Shown here one piece after another: positions 1-5,752 of a stretch of 6,845 bases of DNA (positions are counted from its first letter, which is position 1; every line of letters begins with the position of its first letter). The DNA comes from an uncultured Endomicrobiia bacterium. Its GTDB lineage: Bacteria; Elusimicrobiota; Endomicrobiia; Endomicrobiales; Endomicrobiaceae. The position numbers and the translations under genes are program-made. Below the pieces are notes generated by a model. It searched no databases. It was given only the letters and a program-made list of their open reading frames with translations, and had not been told where the DNA came from. The stretch lies in assembly GCA_905236115.1 (NCBI GenBank), contig CAJOOL010000058.1, forward strand, positions 1-6,845. Reading direction: 5' to 3'.

Positions 1-43
1 AGCGGTTCAACCGCCTCTTTATAGGCAAAATCTGCTTCGGGCT
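1..43. other. Gene-free left edge with a small palindrome
   Basis: No convincing coding sequence is visible from position 1 to 258. At 2-14 there is a perfect 6-bp inverted repeat, GCGGTT-C-AACCGC. GCAAA at 25-29 and TTTGC at 43-47 could also pair. Several frames are open for a short distance, including a minus-strand one starting at 55 that leaves the window, but none resembles a known protein. I read this stretch as intergenic, probably part of the same repetitive block as the two repeats just to its right. Confidence 0.35.
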
Positions 44-76
44 TTGCTCATTCATAATTAATCAGTGTTTCCTTAA
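44..76 (-). repeat. Dispersed repeat A, copy 1
   Basis: This 33-bp stretch matches 6246-6278 at 30 of 33 positions with no gap; the differences are at 55 and at 65-66. A 20-bp fragment at 599-618 matches the right half of the same unit. The shared core reads AATTAATCAG followed by two variable bases and TTTCCTTAA. The unit contains no obvious hairpin and no open reading frame of note. All three copies lie between genes or at a gene end, as expected for a short intergenic repeat family. The strand given is arbitrary. Confidence 0.6.
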
Positions 77-87
77 TATCAACTGCG

Positions 88-118
88 AGATCCCCGACAA
101 CGACATTCGGGGATGACA
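88..118 (-). repeat. Dispersed hairpin repeat B, copy 1
   Basis: Read on the minus strand, this 31-bp unit matches 5685-5715 on the plus strand at 27 of 31 positions. Each copy forms a perfect 8-bp stem, ATCCCCGA paired with TCGGGGAT, around a 9-nt loop; here the arms are 90-97 and 107-114. All four differences fall in the loop and the arms are identical. It resembles the small palindromic REP or MITE-like repeats scattered between genes in many bacterial genomes. No T-run follows on either strand, so it is unlikely to be a simple intrinsic terminator. Confidence 0.65.
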
Positions 119-168
119 GACGAACGATAAGATTTTTTATAATTATAGCCGATATTTTTTATTTTGTC

Positions 169-201
169 AACTTTTAAAGTTCCATAACAGACCTTTATAA
201 A
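169..201 (+). promoter_or_regulatory. Candidate promoter and operator of the Xre regulator
   Basis: A perfect palindrome, AACTTT-T-AAAGTT, lies at 169-181, about 80 bp ahead of the regulator gene. It overlaps a possible -35 box (TTTAAA, 173-178) that sits 17 bp before a possible -10 box (TATAAA, 196-201). An operator over the -35 box would suit a self-repressing helix-turn-helix protein. A second TATAAT is present at 235-240, but transcription from it would begin inside the ribosome binding site. AT-rich DNA yields chance matches, so both the promoter and the operator role are inferences. Confidence 0.35.
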
Positions 202-258
202 TTGTTTCATTTTATTTGAGAAATTGAAAAAATATATAATTTACCGGAGAAAAATTGT

Positions 259-600
259 ATGATTAAAGAAAAAGAAGTTTATGCCGTTATAGCTAAAAGA
301 ATCAGAGAAGAAAGAAAAAGATTAAATTTAACGCAGGAAGAGCTTGCGGAAAAAGCAGGGATACATTACAAATTTTTAAACCGAATAGAAAGGAATGTCA
401 GCAGACCGAGTTTGGAAATGATTATAAAATTTTCAAATGTGTTTGATGTTCCTTTTTTGAGTTTATTTATTGAAAATAAAGATAAAGCTCAATTGAAAAA
501 TTTTAAGGATAAAATAGAATATCTGTTTCCGGAACTTTCCAAAGAAAAACAAACACACCTTATAAATGCATTAAAAGAATTTAAGAAAGTAATAGCGTAA
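259..600 (+). CDS. Small Xre/Cro-type helix-turn-helix regulator
   Basis: A 113-residue DNA-binding protein of the Xre (HTH_3) family, cytoplasmic and probably dimeric. Residues about 11-70 form the five-helix domain. The helix-turn-helix is visible as L24-T-Q-E-E-L-A-E-K-A-G34 followed by a recognition helix around H36-R45, then the usual R-P-S-L (49-52) and a closing hydrophobic F-D-V-P-F-L-S-L-F stretch (62-70). The remaining about 43 residues are charged and helical, with no sensor or peptidase domain. That size and layout resemble restriction-modification controller proteins and SinR-like repressors, but no modification or restriction gene lies beside it, so the targets are unknown. GGAG at 246-249 is 9 bases before the ATG. 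The gene stands alone between a repeat-rich spacer and a tRNA. The palindrome at 169-181 is its best candidate operator. Confidence 0.85.
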   Translation: MIKEKEVYAVIAKRIREERKRLNLTQEELAEKAGIHYKFLNRIERNVSRPSLEMIIKFSNVFDVPFLSLFIENKDKAQLKNFKDKIEYLFPELSKEKQTHLINALKEFKKVIA

Positions 601-618
601 TTAATCAGCATTTCTTAA
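599..618 (-). repeat. Dispersed repeat A, partial copy 2
   Basis: Twenty bases starting on the last two bases of the regulator's stop codon match 6257-6277 or so (the right part of repeat A) with only one base missing from a CC pair. The left part of the repeat is absent. It is either a decayed or partial copy, or the end of the regulator gene was formed by the repeat. Confidence 0.45.
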
Positions 619-623
619 AAAAC

Positions 624-652
624 TTGCAGGAAAAAATAAATTATGGTATAAT
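624..652 (+). promoter_or_regulatory. Strong sigma70-type promoter of tRNA-Ser
   Basis: TTGCAG (624-629) and a perfect TATAAT (647-652) are separated by exactly 17 bp, with an extended -10 TG at 644-645 one base before the hexamer. Transcription would begin near 659, about 8 bases before the mature tRNA 5' end at 667. This is the clearest promoter in the window. It may also supply the RNase H gene downstream if the T-run after the tRNA is read through. Confidence 0.8.
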
Positions 653-666
653 ATAAAATGTAGTTT

Positions 667-758
667 GGAGAGGTCGCATAGCTGGTCTAGTGCGCCGGTT
701 TGCTAAACCGGTGTACAGGTGAAAGCCTGTACCGAGGGTTCGAATCCCTCCCTCTCCG
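667..758 (+). tRNA. tRNA-Ser (anticodon GCU)
   Basis: All arms fold cleanly. The acceptor stem GGAGAGG (667-673) pairs with CCTCTCC (751-757), with discriminator G at 758. The anticodon stem CCGGT (695-699) and ACCGG (707-711) closes the loop TTGCTAA with anticodon GCT at 702-704, reading AGC/AGU serine codons. A long variable arm (GTACAGG 713-719 with CCTGTAC 726-732) marks a class II tRNA, as serine requires. The T arm GAGGG/CCCTC (734-738, 746-750) encloses TTCGAAT. The 3' CCA is not encoded and must be added after transcription. Seven T residues (759-765) follow immediately and may act as a weak terminator using the stable tRNA 3' part. Confidence 0.97.
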
Positions 759-805
759 TTTTTTTATTTCCTCAAAAAAAAACGCCGAACCCAAGGAGTT
801 TTCAA

Positions 806-1495
806 ATGCCTCTGTATAAAAAAGAATTAACGGATTTTGCAAATAAATTTATAAAAATATTAAACGAAAACGGCCTTAACACAAATGTATGCGATAAAAA
901 TTTCAGAGATTATCTTCTGCAAATGCCCGTTACCGTCTCAGACACACGGCAAAATATCGGAACATTAAGCCTTTATTACAAACCCACCAAAAAAACTTAT
1001 TCTTTATCAACAAAAGATATTAAAGACGCAACTTCAACCGACATTATAAATAAATGCTGGGATGAGGCCAACGGCTTTGAAACTTTTAAAGAAGATTCCG
1101 GAATTTATGAAGTTTTTGTTGACGGCTCTTTTATAGACGGAAAAACCGGCTACGGTGCTGTGATATTTCTGGGAGATAAAAATATAAAAGAGTTCTGCGG
1201 GAGTTTGGAAGACACTTCCACCAGACAATTCGGCGGAGAAATTTATTCCGTAATGCAGGTGATTAAGTGGTGTGAAGAAAACAACATAAAAAAAATCCGC
1301 ATAAATTATGATTACCTCGGAATAGAATATTTTGCAACAGGAAAATGGGAACCGAAAAGTTCTTTAGCCGTTGATTATGTGGAAGTTATTGCTGCAACAA
1401 AAACGGAAATTTTGTGGCGGAAAATTGACAGCCATACCGGAAACAAGAAAAACGATATTGCCGACAGTCTGGCAAAGCAGGGAGCCCGAAGCTAG
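806..1495 (+). CDS. RNase HI-family ribonuclease with an extra N-terminal domain
   Basis: A 229-residue protein. Residues about 100-229 form an RNase H domain that would cut the RNA strand of RNA-DNA hybrids with two metal ions. The catalytic acids are all visible: D106 in V-F-V-D-G-S, E145 in G-G-E-I-Y, D169 in N-Y-D-Y, and D220 in N-D-I-A-D-S-L-A, with the helper H210 in S-H-T-G. The first about 95 residues are not part of that fold and do not look like the common viroplasmin-type hybrid-binding domain; they contain a likely beta hairpin near 52-68 (L-S-L-Y-Y-K-P). The ATG at 806 is chosen because AAGGAG (793-798) lies 7 bases before it; the open frame extends up to a GTG at 719, but that lies inside the tRNA. 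It may be co-transcribed with the tRNA. Whether it serves as the main rnhA or as a specialised paralogue cannot be told here. Confidence 0.85.
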   Translation: MPLYKKELTDFANKFIKILNENGLNTNVCDKNFRDYLLQMPVTVSDTRQNIGTLSLYYKPTKKTYSLSTKDIKDATSTDIINKCWDEANGFETFKEDSGIYEVFVDGSFIDGKTGYGAVIFLGDKNIKEFCGSLEDTSTRQFGGEIYSVMQVIKWCEENNIKKIRINYDYLGIEYFATGKWEPKSSLAVDYVEVIAATKTEILWRKIDSHTGNKKNDIADSLAKQGARS

Positions 1496-2484
1496 AACCA
1501 GTCTTTCTTCTTCATATAAAAAACTATTCCCAGCGTAGCCGCAAGTATCAAAAATATTGCAAAGAACCACGTTCCCGTATCGCCGAAAATTTTTATTTCC
1601 GGAAAAGCAACATTCATACCGTAATAGCTTGCCACAATAAGCACCGGCAGAAATATCGTCGCTATTACACTTAAAAATTTCATCGTCTCGTTTAATTTTA
1701 TAGTTATGGACGACATATAAATTGCAATCAGCGAACTTATCATTTGGGAATTGTAATTTATGGTTTTGTTCAGGCTGTTAAGCTGGTCGGTAATATCTCT
1801 GAAATAAGCGGAATAAGATTCCTTTATATATTCGTTGTTTTCTCTGGAAAAAAATGCGTATACGTTTTTCTGCGGGTCGGAAATTTTTCTCATGGAAAGA
1901 AGCACTTTCTTCAAATCCAAAATTTCTTCCATAAGTTCCGGGTTGGGATCTTCAAGAACTTTATCTTCTATCAGGTCTATTTTGTCGCTGATTTTATCCA
2001 TGGTATTTTCAAGATTGGCTACCACTTTGGAAAGAATTTTATACAGAACCGTTTCCATATTTTTCAGCTCTATTTGAGGCTTAAGCATAGCTTTATGCAT
2101 AAGCGTTTCCAAAAATTCCAGCTCGTCGGTATGTGCCGTAACGATTAAATTCTGTGTAAGAAAAATATCCAATTCATACATTGACTCGTCAAACTCCGCC
2201 ATATTTAAATTCTTCAGTCTGATGCCGTGTGTATTTACGAAAAGATAATTATCAAACTCTTCAACTTTCGGATTGTAAAGAGGGAACAGACAGTCTTCTA
2301 CGGAAAGTTCGTGAAACTTAAAAGTATCGGTCAGAAGAGCTATTTCATCCGTAGACAAATCGCCTTTTTCAAGAGTAATATCCACCCACAGCAAAGACGG
2401 ATTTTCGTTGTATATTTTATTGATTTTTTCAATATTGCCCTCGTATCTGCAGGAACCTTTATTTATGTATACGGATTTAATCAT
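1492..2484 (-). CDS. corA: CorA-family magnesium/divalent cation transporter
   Basis: A 330-residue inner-membrane channel-type transporter for Mg2+ (possibly Co2+ or Ni2+), a pentamer in known members. The family signature Y-G-M-N is at 288-291, at the end of the first membrane helix (about 269-287). A short acidic loop with P-E (295-296) leads to the second helix (about 306-323), and the protein ends with the positive M-K-K-K-D-W-F tail that stays in the cytoplasm. The first about 260 residues are the cytoplasmic alpha/beta domain and long stalk helix, full of D/E/K as expected. Length is normal. The start is supported by a GGGGTGAT ribosome binding site, on the minus strand at 2495-2488, just upstream. 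It is the only complete minus-strand gene here, divergent from efp, and its stop overlaps that of the RNase H gene by 4 bp. No magnesium-sensing leader is apparent in the 168-bp upstream spacer. Confidence 0.93.
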   Translation of the reverse strand: MIKSVYINKGSCRYEGNIEKINKIYNENPSLLWVDITLEKGDLSTDEIALLTDTFKFHELSVEDCLFPLYNPKVEEFDNYLFVNTHGIRLKNLNMAEFDESMYELDIFLTQNLIVTAHTDELEFLETLMHKAMLKPQIELKNMETVLYKILSKVVANLENTMDKISDKIDLIEDKVLEDPNPELMEEILDLKKVLLSMRKISDPQKNVYAFFSRENNEYIKESYSAYFRDITDQLNSLNKTINYNSQMISSLIAIYMSSITIKLNETMKFLSVIATIFLPVLIVASYYGMNVAFPEIKIFGDTGTWFFAIFLILAATLGIVFYMKKKDWF

Positions 2485-2520
2485 AATATCACCCCGAAAT
2501 ATTTTTTAACCCTGCCGGAA

Positions 2521-2549
2521 ATTTTACAAAATAAAACCGCTGAAGTAAA
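2521..2549 (-). promoter_or_regulatory. Possible corA promoter
   Basis: On the minus strand, TTTACT (2549-2544) and TAAAAT (2526-2521) are 17 bp apart, placing the start of transcription near 2514, about 30 bases before the corA ATG. Matches are 4/6 and 5/6, so this is a moderate candidate in an AT-rich spacer. Confidence 0.35.
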
Positions 2550-2578
2550 GAAATAAAACAAATCCATACAATTTTTTC

Positions 2579-2608
2579 TTGACAACAAATGAACTTTTTA
2601 GATAAAAT
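2579..2608 (+). promoter_or_regulatory. Promoter of the efp-accB-accC operon
   Basis: A perfect TTGACA (2579-2584) is followed after 18 bp by TAAAAT (2603-2608). Transcription would start near 2615, leaving a leader of about 38 bases that ends in AGGAG (2640-2644), 8 bases before the efp ATG. No hairpin or riboswitch-like structure fits in that short leader, so translational control in the leader is not suggested by the sequence. Confidence 0.65.
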
Positions 2609-2652
2609 TACCGATACTTGTTTCAAAACAAAAAAACACAGGAGATAAAAAG

Positions 2653-3216
2653 ATGATTTCTACGGCAGATTTTAGAAACGGACTTGTAATTTTGGTTGAT
2701 AACGAGCCTTACCAGATAACGTGGTTTCAGAACCACAAACCCGGTAAAGGCGGAGCCGTTATGAGAGTAAAACTCAGACACGTAAAAAAAGGCGGAACAA
2801 TAGACAGAACGTTTAAATCCGGCGAAAGATTTGAAGAGTTATCCGTAACAAGACGTAAAAAACAGTTTCTGTATGCAGACGGCGACAAATATAATTTTAT
2901 GGATATGAATACATACGAACAGATAGAAGTACCTGTAGAAAAGCTGGACGGCAAAGAAAAATTTTTGAAAGAAAATCAAGAAATTGATGCCATATATTTG
3001 GAAGAAGAATTAATCGGTATTGATATGCCCTTGATTGTGGAAATGTCCATTATTGAAGCCGAACCGGGAATAAAAGGCGACTCCGTTACGAACTTAACGA
3101 AATTTGCAAAGATAGAAACCGGTGCGGAAATAAAAGTTCCCTTATTTATTAAGGTCGGCGACAGAATTAAAGTGGATACCAGAACCGGCGAATACGTAGA
3201 AAGAATTTCACAGTAA
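2653..3216 (+). CDS. efp: Elongation factor P
   Basis: A 187-residue cytoplasmic translation factor that enters the ribosomal E site and promotes peptide bond formation at polyproline runs. It has the family's normal length and three-domain layout: a KOW-like N domain (about 1-64), then two OB domains (about 65-128 and 129-187). The tip loop K-P-G-K-G-G-A (29-35) presents K32, the position that is modified in lysine-type EF-Ps (beta-lysine or 5-aminopentanol in studied species); it is not the arginine of the rhamnosylated EarP type. No modifying enzyme is encoded nearby, so the modification is open. The C-terminal signature G-D-S-V-T-N (142-147) is present. It is first in the operon with accB and accC, 24 bp ahead of accB, a linkage known from many bacteria. 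Confidence 0.97.
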   Translation: MISTADFRNGLVILVDNEPYQITWFQNHKPGKGGAVMRVKLRHVKKGGTIDRTFKSGERFEELSVTRRKKQFLYADGDKYNFMDMNTYEQIEVPVEKLDGKEKFLKENQEIDAIYLEEELIGIDMPLIVEMSIIEAEPGIKGDSVTNLTKFAKIETGAEIKVPLFIKVGDRIKVDTRTGEYVERISQ

Positions 3217-3240
3217 TATTATTGAAGTTTCCGAGGTGCT

Positions 3241-3648
3241 ATGAACAATAACGAAATTAAAAAATTTTTACAATCCATAAGAGATACCGATATAGAAGAA
3301 GTGGAATACGAATCCGGTGAGACTTCCGTATATATAAAGAAGAGTGAAGTTACAAAAAAAATAGAAACTCAAAAAAAAGAAACCGTTGAAGTAAAAAACA
3401 CTATAGTTCCGATAAAGTCTACCATGGTGGGAACATTTTATAATGCACCTGCACACGACAGGCCGCCTTTTGTAGTAGAGGGCAGCCGCATTGATGCAGG
3501 CCAGAAAATAGGCACTATTGAAGCTATGAAAATAATTAAAGACGTCATTGCCACCACCAAAGGCAAAATAGTGAAAATTTCCGTAACGAACGGCCAGTCC
3601 GTTGAATACGGGCAGGAATTATTTTTGGTTGATACTGCCGAACAATAA
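3241..3648 (+). CDS. accB: Biotin carboxyl carrier protein of acetyl-CoA carboxylase
   Basis: A 135-residue protein that carries biotin between the two half-reactions of acetyl-CoA carboxylase, the committed step of fatty acid synthesis. The biotinyl domain occupies about 56-133, with the biotin-accepting K97 in E-A-M-K (94-97). The acetyl-CoA carboxylase type thumb region is seen in T-F-Y-N-A-P (65-70). Residues 1-32 are the usual N-terminal helix and strand used to bind AccC, and 33-53 is a Lys/Glu/Thr linker, shorter and more charged than the Pro/Ala linker of enterobacteria. Total length is slightly below the E. coli protein (156 residues). GAGGTG (3233-3238) lies very close to the ATG, a tight but usable spacing; no other in-frame start is plausible. 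It sits 17 bp before accC, with which it forms a complex. Confidence 0.96.
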   Translation: MNNNEIKKFLQSIRDTDIEEVEYESGETSVYIKKSEVTKKIETQKKETVEVKNTIVPIKSTMVGTFYNAPAHDRPPFVVEGSRIDAGQKIGTIEAMKIIKDVIATTKGKIVKISVTNGQSVEYGQELFLVDTAEQ

Positions 3649-3665
3649 GCGGGAGATTATAAAAA

Positions 3666-5015
3666 ATGTTTAAAAAAATATTGGTTGCAAACAGAGGCGA
3701 GATTGCCTGCAGAGTGATAAGAGCAGCAAGAGAGCTCGGCATAAAAACGGTTGCCATTCATTCCGAACCGGATAAAGAATCCATGCACGTAAGTATGGCG
3801 GATGAATCCATCTGCGTAGGGCCTGCTTCTGCAAGCGAAAGTTATCTTAATATTCCCAGCATAATCTCTGCGGCGGAAATTACCGGTGCCGATGCAATAC
3901 ATCCGGGCTACGGGTTTCTTTCGGAAAATACGTATTTTGCGGAAGTCTGCGAAAGCTGCGGAATATCTTTTATCGGACCGAGAAAAAGTTCCATAGAAAG
4001 AATGGGCGATAAGATTGCCGCCAGACAGCTGATGATAAAATCAAAAGTTCCTGTAGTTCCCGGTTCCGACGGGCCTGTGTCGGCAGACGATCCAAACATT
4101 TTTAAACTTGCCGATAAAATAGGCTACCCGATAATTATCAAAGCCACTGCCGGCGGCGGCGGTAAAGGTATGAGGGTGGTGGTAAGCGAAGAGGCTTTAA
4201 AAAATTCCATTATTATGGCTCAGACCGAAGCAAAGGCGAACTTCGGCAATCCCGATGTTTACATGGAAAAATATATTGAAGAACCGCACCACATAGAATT
4301 TCAGATTTTGGGCGATGTAAAAGGTAAAGTAGTTTATCTTCCCGAAAGAGACTGTTCCATACAGAGACGCCATCAAAAACTGGTGGAAGAAAGCCCGTCT
4401 CCTTTTATCACGGAAGCATTAAGAAAAAAAATGGGAAAGGCCGCTCAAAGTGCCGCTGAAGCCGTAGGCTATATCACCGTAGGAACGGTGGAATTTCTGG
4501 TGGACAAACATATGAATTTCTATTTTATGGAAATGAATACCAGAATTCAGGTAGAACACCCGATAACGGAGATTGTTACCGGGATAGATTTGGTAAAAGA
4601 GCAAATCAGGCTTGCAGCAGGCGAAAGGCTGTCTTTTGATTCTTCCGACATAAAAATAAGAAACCACGCAATAGAATGCAGAATCAATGCCGAAGATCCG
4701 GACAAAGATTTTATACCGTCTCCGGGAAAAATAGGCAAACTTTATCTGCCGGGCGGTCCGGGGATAAGGGTAGACACTCACGTGTATTCCGGTTATACGA
4801 TACCGCCTTTTTACGACAGTTTGATAGCAAAAGTTATTGCTTATGCACCGACCAGAGAAGAGACCATATCAAAAATGTCCAGAGCTTTAAAAGAAGTGAT
4901 TATTGAAAATATTAAAAACACATCGTCTTTGCATGCCAGAATTATGGGCAACGAATATTTCCACAGAGGCGATATTTGCACGGACTTTCTGCCGAAGTAT
5001 GTGTTTAACAAGTAA
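3666..5015 (+). CDS. accC: Biotin carboxylase subunit of acetyl-CoA carboxylase
   Basis: A 449-residue ATP-grasp enzyme that uses ATP and bicarbonate to carboxylate the biotin on AccB. All landmark residues are in place: the N-terminal K-I-L-V-A-N-R-G-E-I-A start (4-14), K116, K159 with the glycine-rich loop G163-G-G-G-K-G-M (163-169), H209 and E211, K238, E276, and the metal/bicarbonate site M-E-M-N-T-R-I-Q-V-E-H (288-298) with E289, N291, R293 and E297, then R339. Length equals that of E. coli AccC (449). The order is N-terminal Rossmann-like domain, ATP-grasp, and a C-terminal domain of about 110 residues. GGGAG (3651-3655) is 10 bases before the ATG. The carboxyltransferase genes accA and accD are not in the window. 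No clear terminator follows, so transcription may continue into gmhA. Confidence 0.97.
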   Translation: MFKKILVANRGEIACRVIRAARELGIKTVAIHSEPDKESMHVSMADESICVGPASASESYLNIPSIISAAEITGADAIHPGYGFLSENTYFAEVCESCGISFIGPRKSSIERMGDKIAARQLMIKSKVPVVPGSDGPVSADDPNIFKLADKIGYPIIIKATAGGGGKGMRVVVSEEALKNSIIMAQTEAKANFGNPDVYMEKYIEEPHHIEFQILGDVKGKVVYLPERDCSIQRRHQKLVEESPSPFITEALRKKMGKAAQSAAEAVGYITVGTVEFLVDKHMNFYFMEMNTRIQVEHPITEIVTGIDLVKEQIRLAAGERLSFDSSDIKIRNHAIECRINAEDPDKDFIPSPGKIGKLYLPGGPGIRVDTHVYSGYTIPPFYDSLIAKVIAYAPTREETISKMSRALKEVIIENIKNTSSLHARIMGNEYFHRGDICTDFLPKYVFNK

Positions 5016-5077
5016 AGTTGAAGAGTTGAGAACGACAACGGCGAACGGCGGAGGATTGGAAGATTAGAAGATTAGAA
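5016..5077. repeat. Three consecutive short tandem repeats in the accC-gmhA spacer
   Basis: Immediately after the accC stop, AGTTGAAG/AGTTGAGA forms two near-identical 8-mers (5016-5031). Next, AACGGCG is repeated twice exactly (5037-5050). Then GATTGGAA, GATTAGAA, GATTAGAA gives three 8-mers (5054-5077). Nearly the whole 84-bp spacer is thus made of small duplications of mainly purine sequence. It has no inverted repeat or T-run and no good promoter. It may arise from replication slippage, or be a copy of a dispersed spacer sequence. Confidence 0.6.
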
Positions 5078-5099
5078 AAAAAGGGGTTGGAACAAAAAT

Positions 5100-5672
5100 A
5101 TGAAAGAAACAATAGTATCTTTAATTCAGCAAAGCATTGATACCAAGAAAAAGATGTTGGACGAAGGACAGCTGGTATACATTCAGTCCATAGCAAACAA
5201 AATAAATGAAGCTTACCAAAACGGTAAAAAAACAATAATTTTCGGCAACGGCGGTTCGGCGTGCGATGCACTGCATTTTGCTGCGGAACTTGTATGCAGG
5301 TTTGAAAAAAACAGAAATGCTCTTCCCGCAATAGCCTTGACGGAAAATATTTCTTCCCTTACTGCTATAGGAAACGATTTCGGCTATGAATATGTTTTTT
5401 CCAGACAGATAGAGGCCTTTGCAAACAAAGGCGATATTGTTATGGCAATTACCACTTCCGGCAATTCCGAAAACGTTATAAAGGCTGTTGAAAAAGCCAA
5501 AGAAATGGGGTTGTTTGTTATAGGCTTCACCGGCGAAGACGGCGGACAGCTGAAACTTTTGTCCGATATGTGCTACAGAGCTCCGTCAAAAGTTACGGGA
5601 AGAATACAGGAATGCCATATATTGTTGTTTCATATACTGGCAAAGATGGTAGAAGAGAAAATTTTTGCCTAA
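5100..5672 (+). CDS. gmhA: Sedoheptulose 7-phosphate isomerase
   Basis: A 190-residue SIS-domain enzyme that converts sedoheptulose 7-phosphate to D-glycero-D-manno-heptose 7-phosphate, the first step of ADP-heptose synthesis for LPS core or other heptose glycans; cytoplasmic, a tetramer in known members. The SIS phosphate loop G-N-G-G-S (49-53) leads into D-A-L-H-F-A-A-E (56-63), where H59 and E63 match the E. coli H61 and E65. T-T-S-G-N-S (118-123) is the second sugar-phosphate loop. R-I-Q-E-C-H (168-173) and H178 match E. coli Q172 and H180, the metal and catalytic site. This pattern separates it from DiaA and MurQ-type SIS proteins. Length is typical. The ribosome binding site is weak: GGGG (5083-5086) is 14 bases away and GGAA (5089-5092) 8 bases away. 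It is followed 80 bp later by rfaE2 of the same pathway. Confidence 0.93.
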   Translation: MKETIVSLIQQSIDTKKKMLDEGQLVYIQSIANKINEAYQNGKKTIIFGNGGSACDALHFAAELVCRFEKNRNALPAIALTENISSLTAIGNDFGYEYVFSRQIEAFANKGDIVMAITTSGNSENVIKAVEKAKEMGLFVIGFTGEDGGQLKLLSDMCYRAPSKVTGRIQECHILLFHILAKMVEEKIFA

Positions 5673-5684
5673 ACCGCTCTGCGG

Positions 5685-5715
5685 TGTCATCCCCGAGTGT
5701 TTCTGTCGGGGATCT
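5685..5715 (+). repeat. Dispersed hairpin repeat B, copy 2
   Basis: The same 31-bp unit as 88-118, in the opposite orientation, with identical 8-bp arms ATCCCCGA (5689-5696) and TCGGGGAT (5706-5713) around a 9-nt loop. A second small hairpin, ACCGC-TCT-GCGGT (5673-5685), directly precedes it, starting on the last base-pairs next to the gmhA stop. No T-run follows, so it is not a classical terminator, but in a gmhA-rfaE2 transcript it would form a stable structure between the two genes. Confidence 0.65.
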
Positions 5716-5716
5716 A

Positions 5717-5725
5717 TGTTATAAA
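5717..5725 (+). promoter_or_regulatory. Possible extended -10 promoter for rfaE2
   Basis: TG (5717-5718), one base, then TATAAA (5720-5725) makes an extended -10 element placed right after hairpin repeat B. No good -35 box lies 16-18 bp upstream. Transcription would begin near 5732, some 20 bases before the rfaE2 ATG. If real, rfaE2 could be expressed independently of gmhA. Confidence 0.3.
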
Positions 5726-5752
5726 AATACCGAAAACTATAAGTTGTAAACC

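Noticed and set aside
1..55. Minus-strand open frame starting at 55 and leaving the window, and short plus-strand ends in frames 1-3
   Set aside because: They fall inside repeat A and the adjoining palindrome, have no ribosome binding site at proper distance and no recognisable protein similarity.
235..240. Perfect TATAAT just before the Xre gene as its main -10 box
   Set aside because: The implied start near 247 would fall within the GGAG ribosome binding site at 246-249, and there is no good -35 box at 17 bp.
667..758. tRNA-Ser as an integration site for a mobile island
   Set aside because: No integrase gene is nearby and I see no second copy of the tRNA 3' end in the window; flanking genes look chromosomal.
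719..805. Longer RNase H reading frame from a GTG at 719 (29 extra residues)
   Set aside because: That GTG lies in the tRNA-Ser variable arm, and the extra codons read through the tRNA T arm and acceptor stem. The ATG at 806 has a good ribosome binding site.
1744..2556. Plus-strand open frames opposite corA (1744-2148, 1835-2077, 2227-2556)
   Set aside because: They are antisense to a well-conserved CorA protein, have low-complexity Phe/Ile/Lys-rich translations and no ribosome binding sites.
5054..5077. Tandem 8-mers as a possible CRISPR or iteron array
   Set aside because: Units are directly adjacent without spacers, only three copies, and lie between accC and gmhA with no cas or replication gene nearby.
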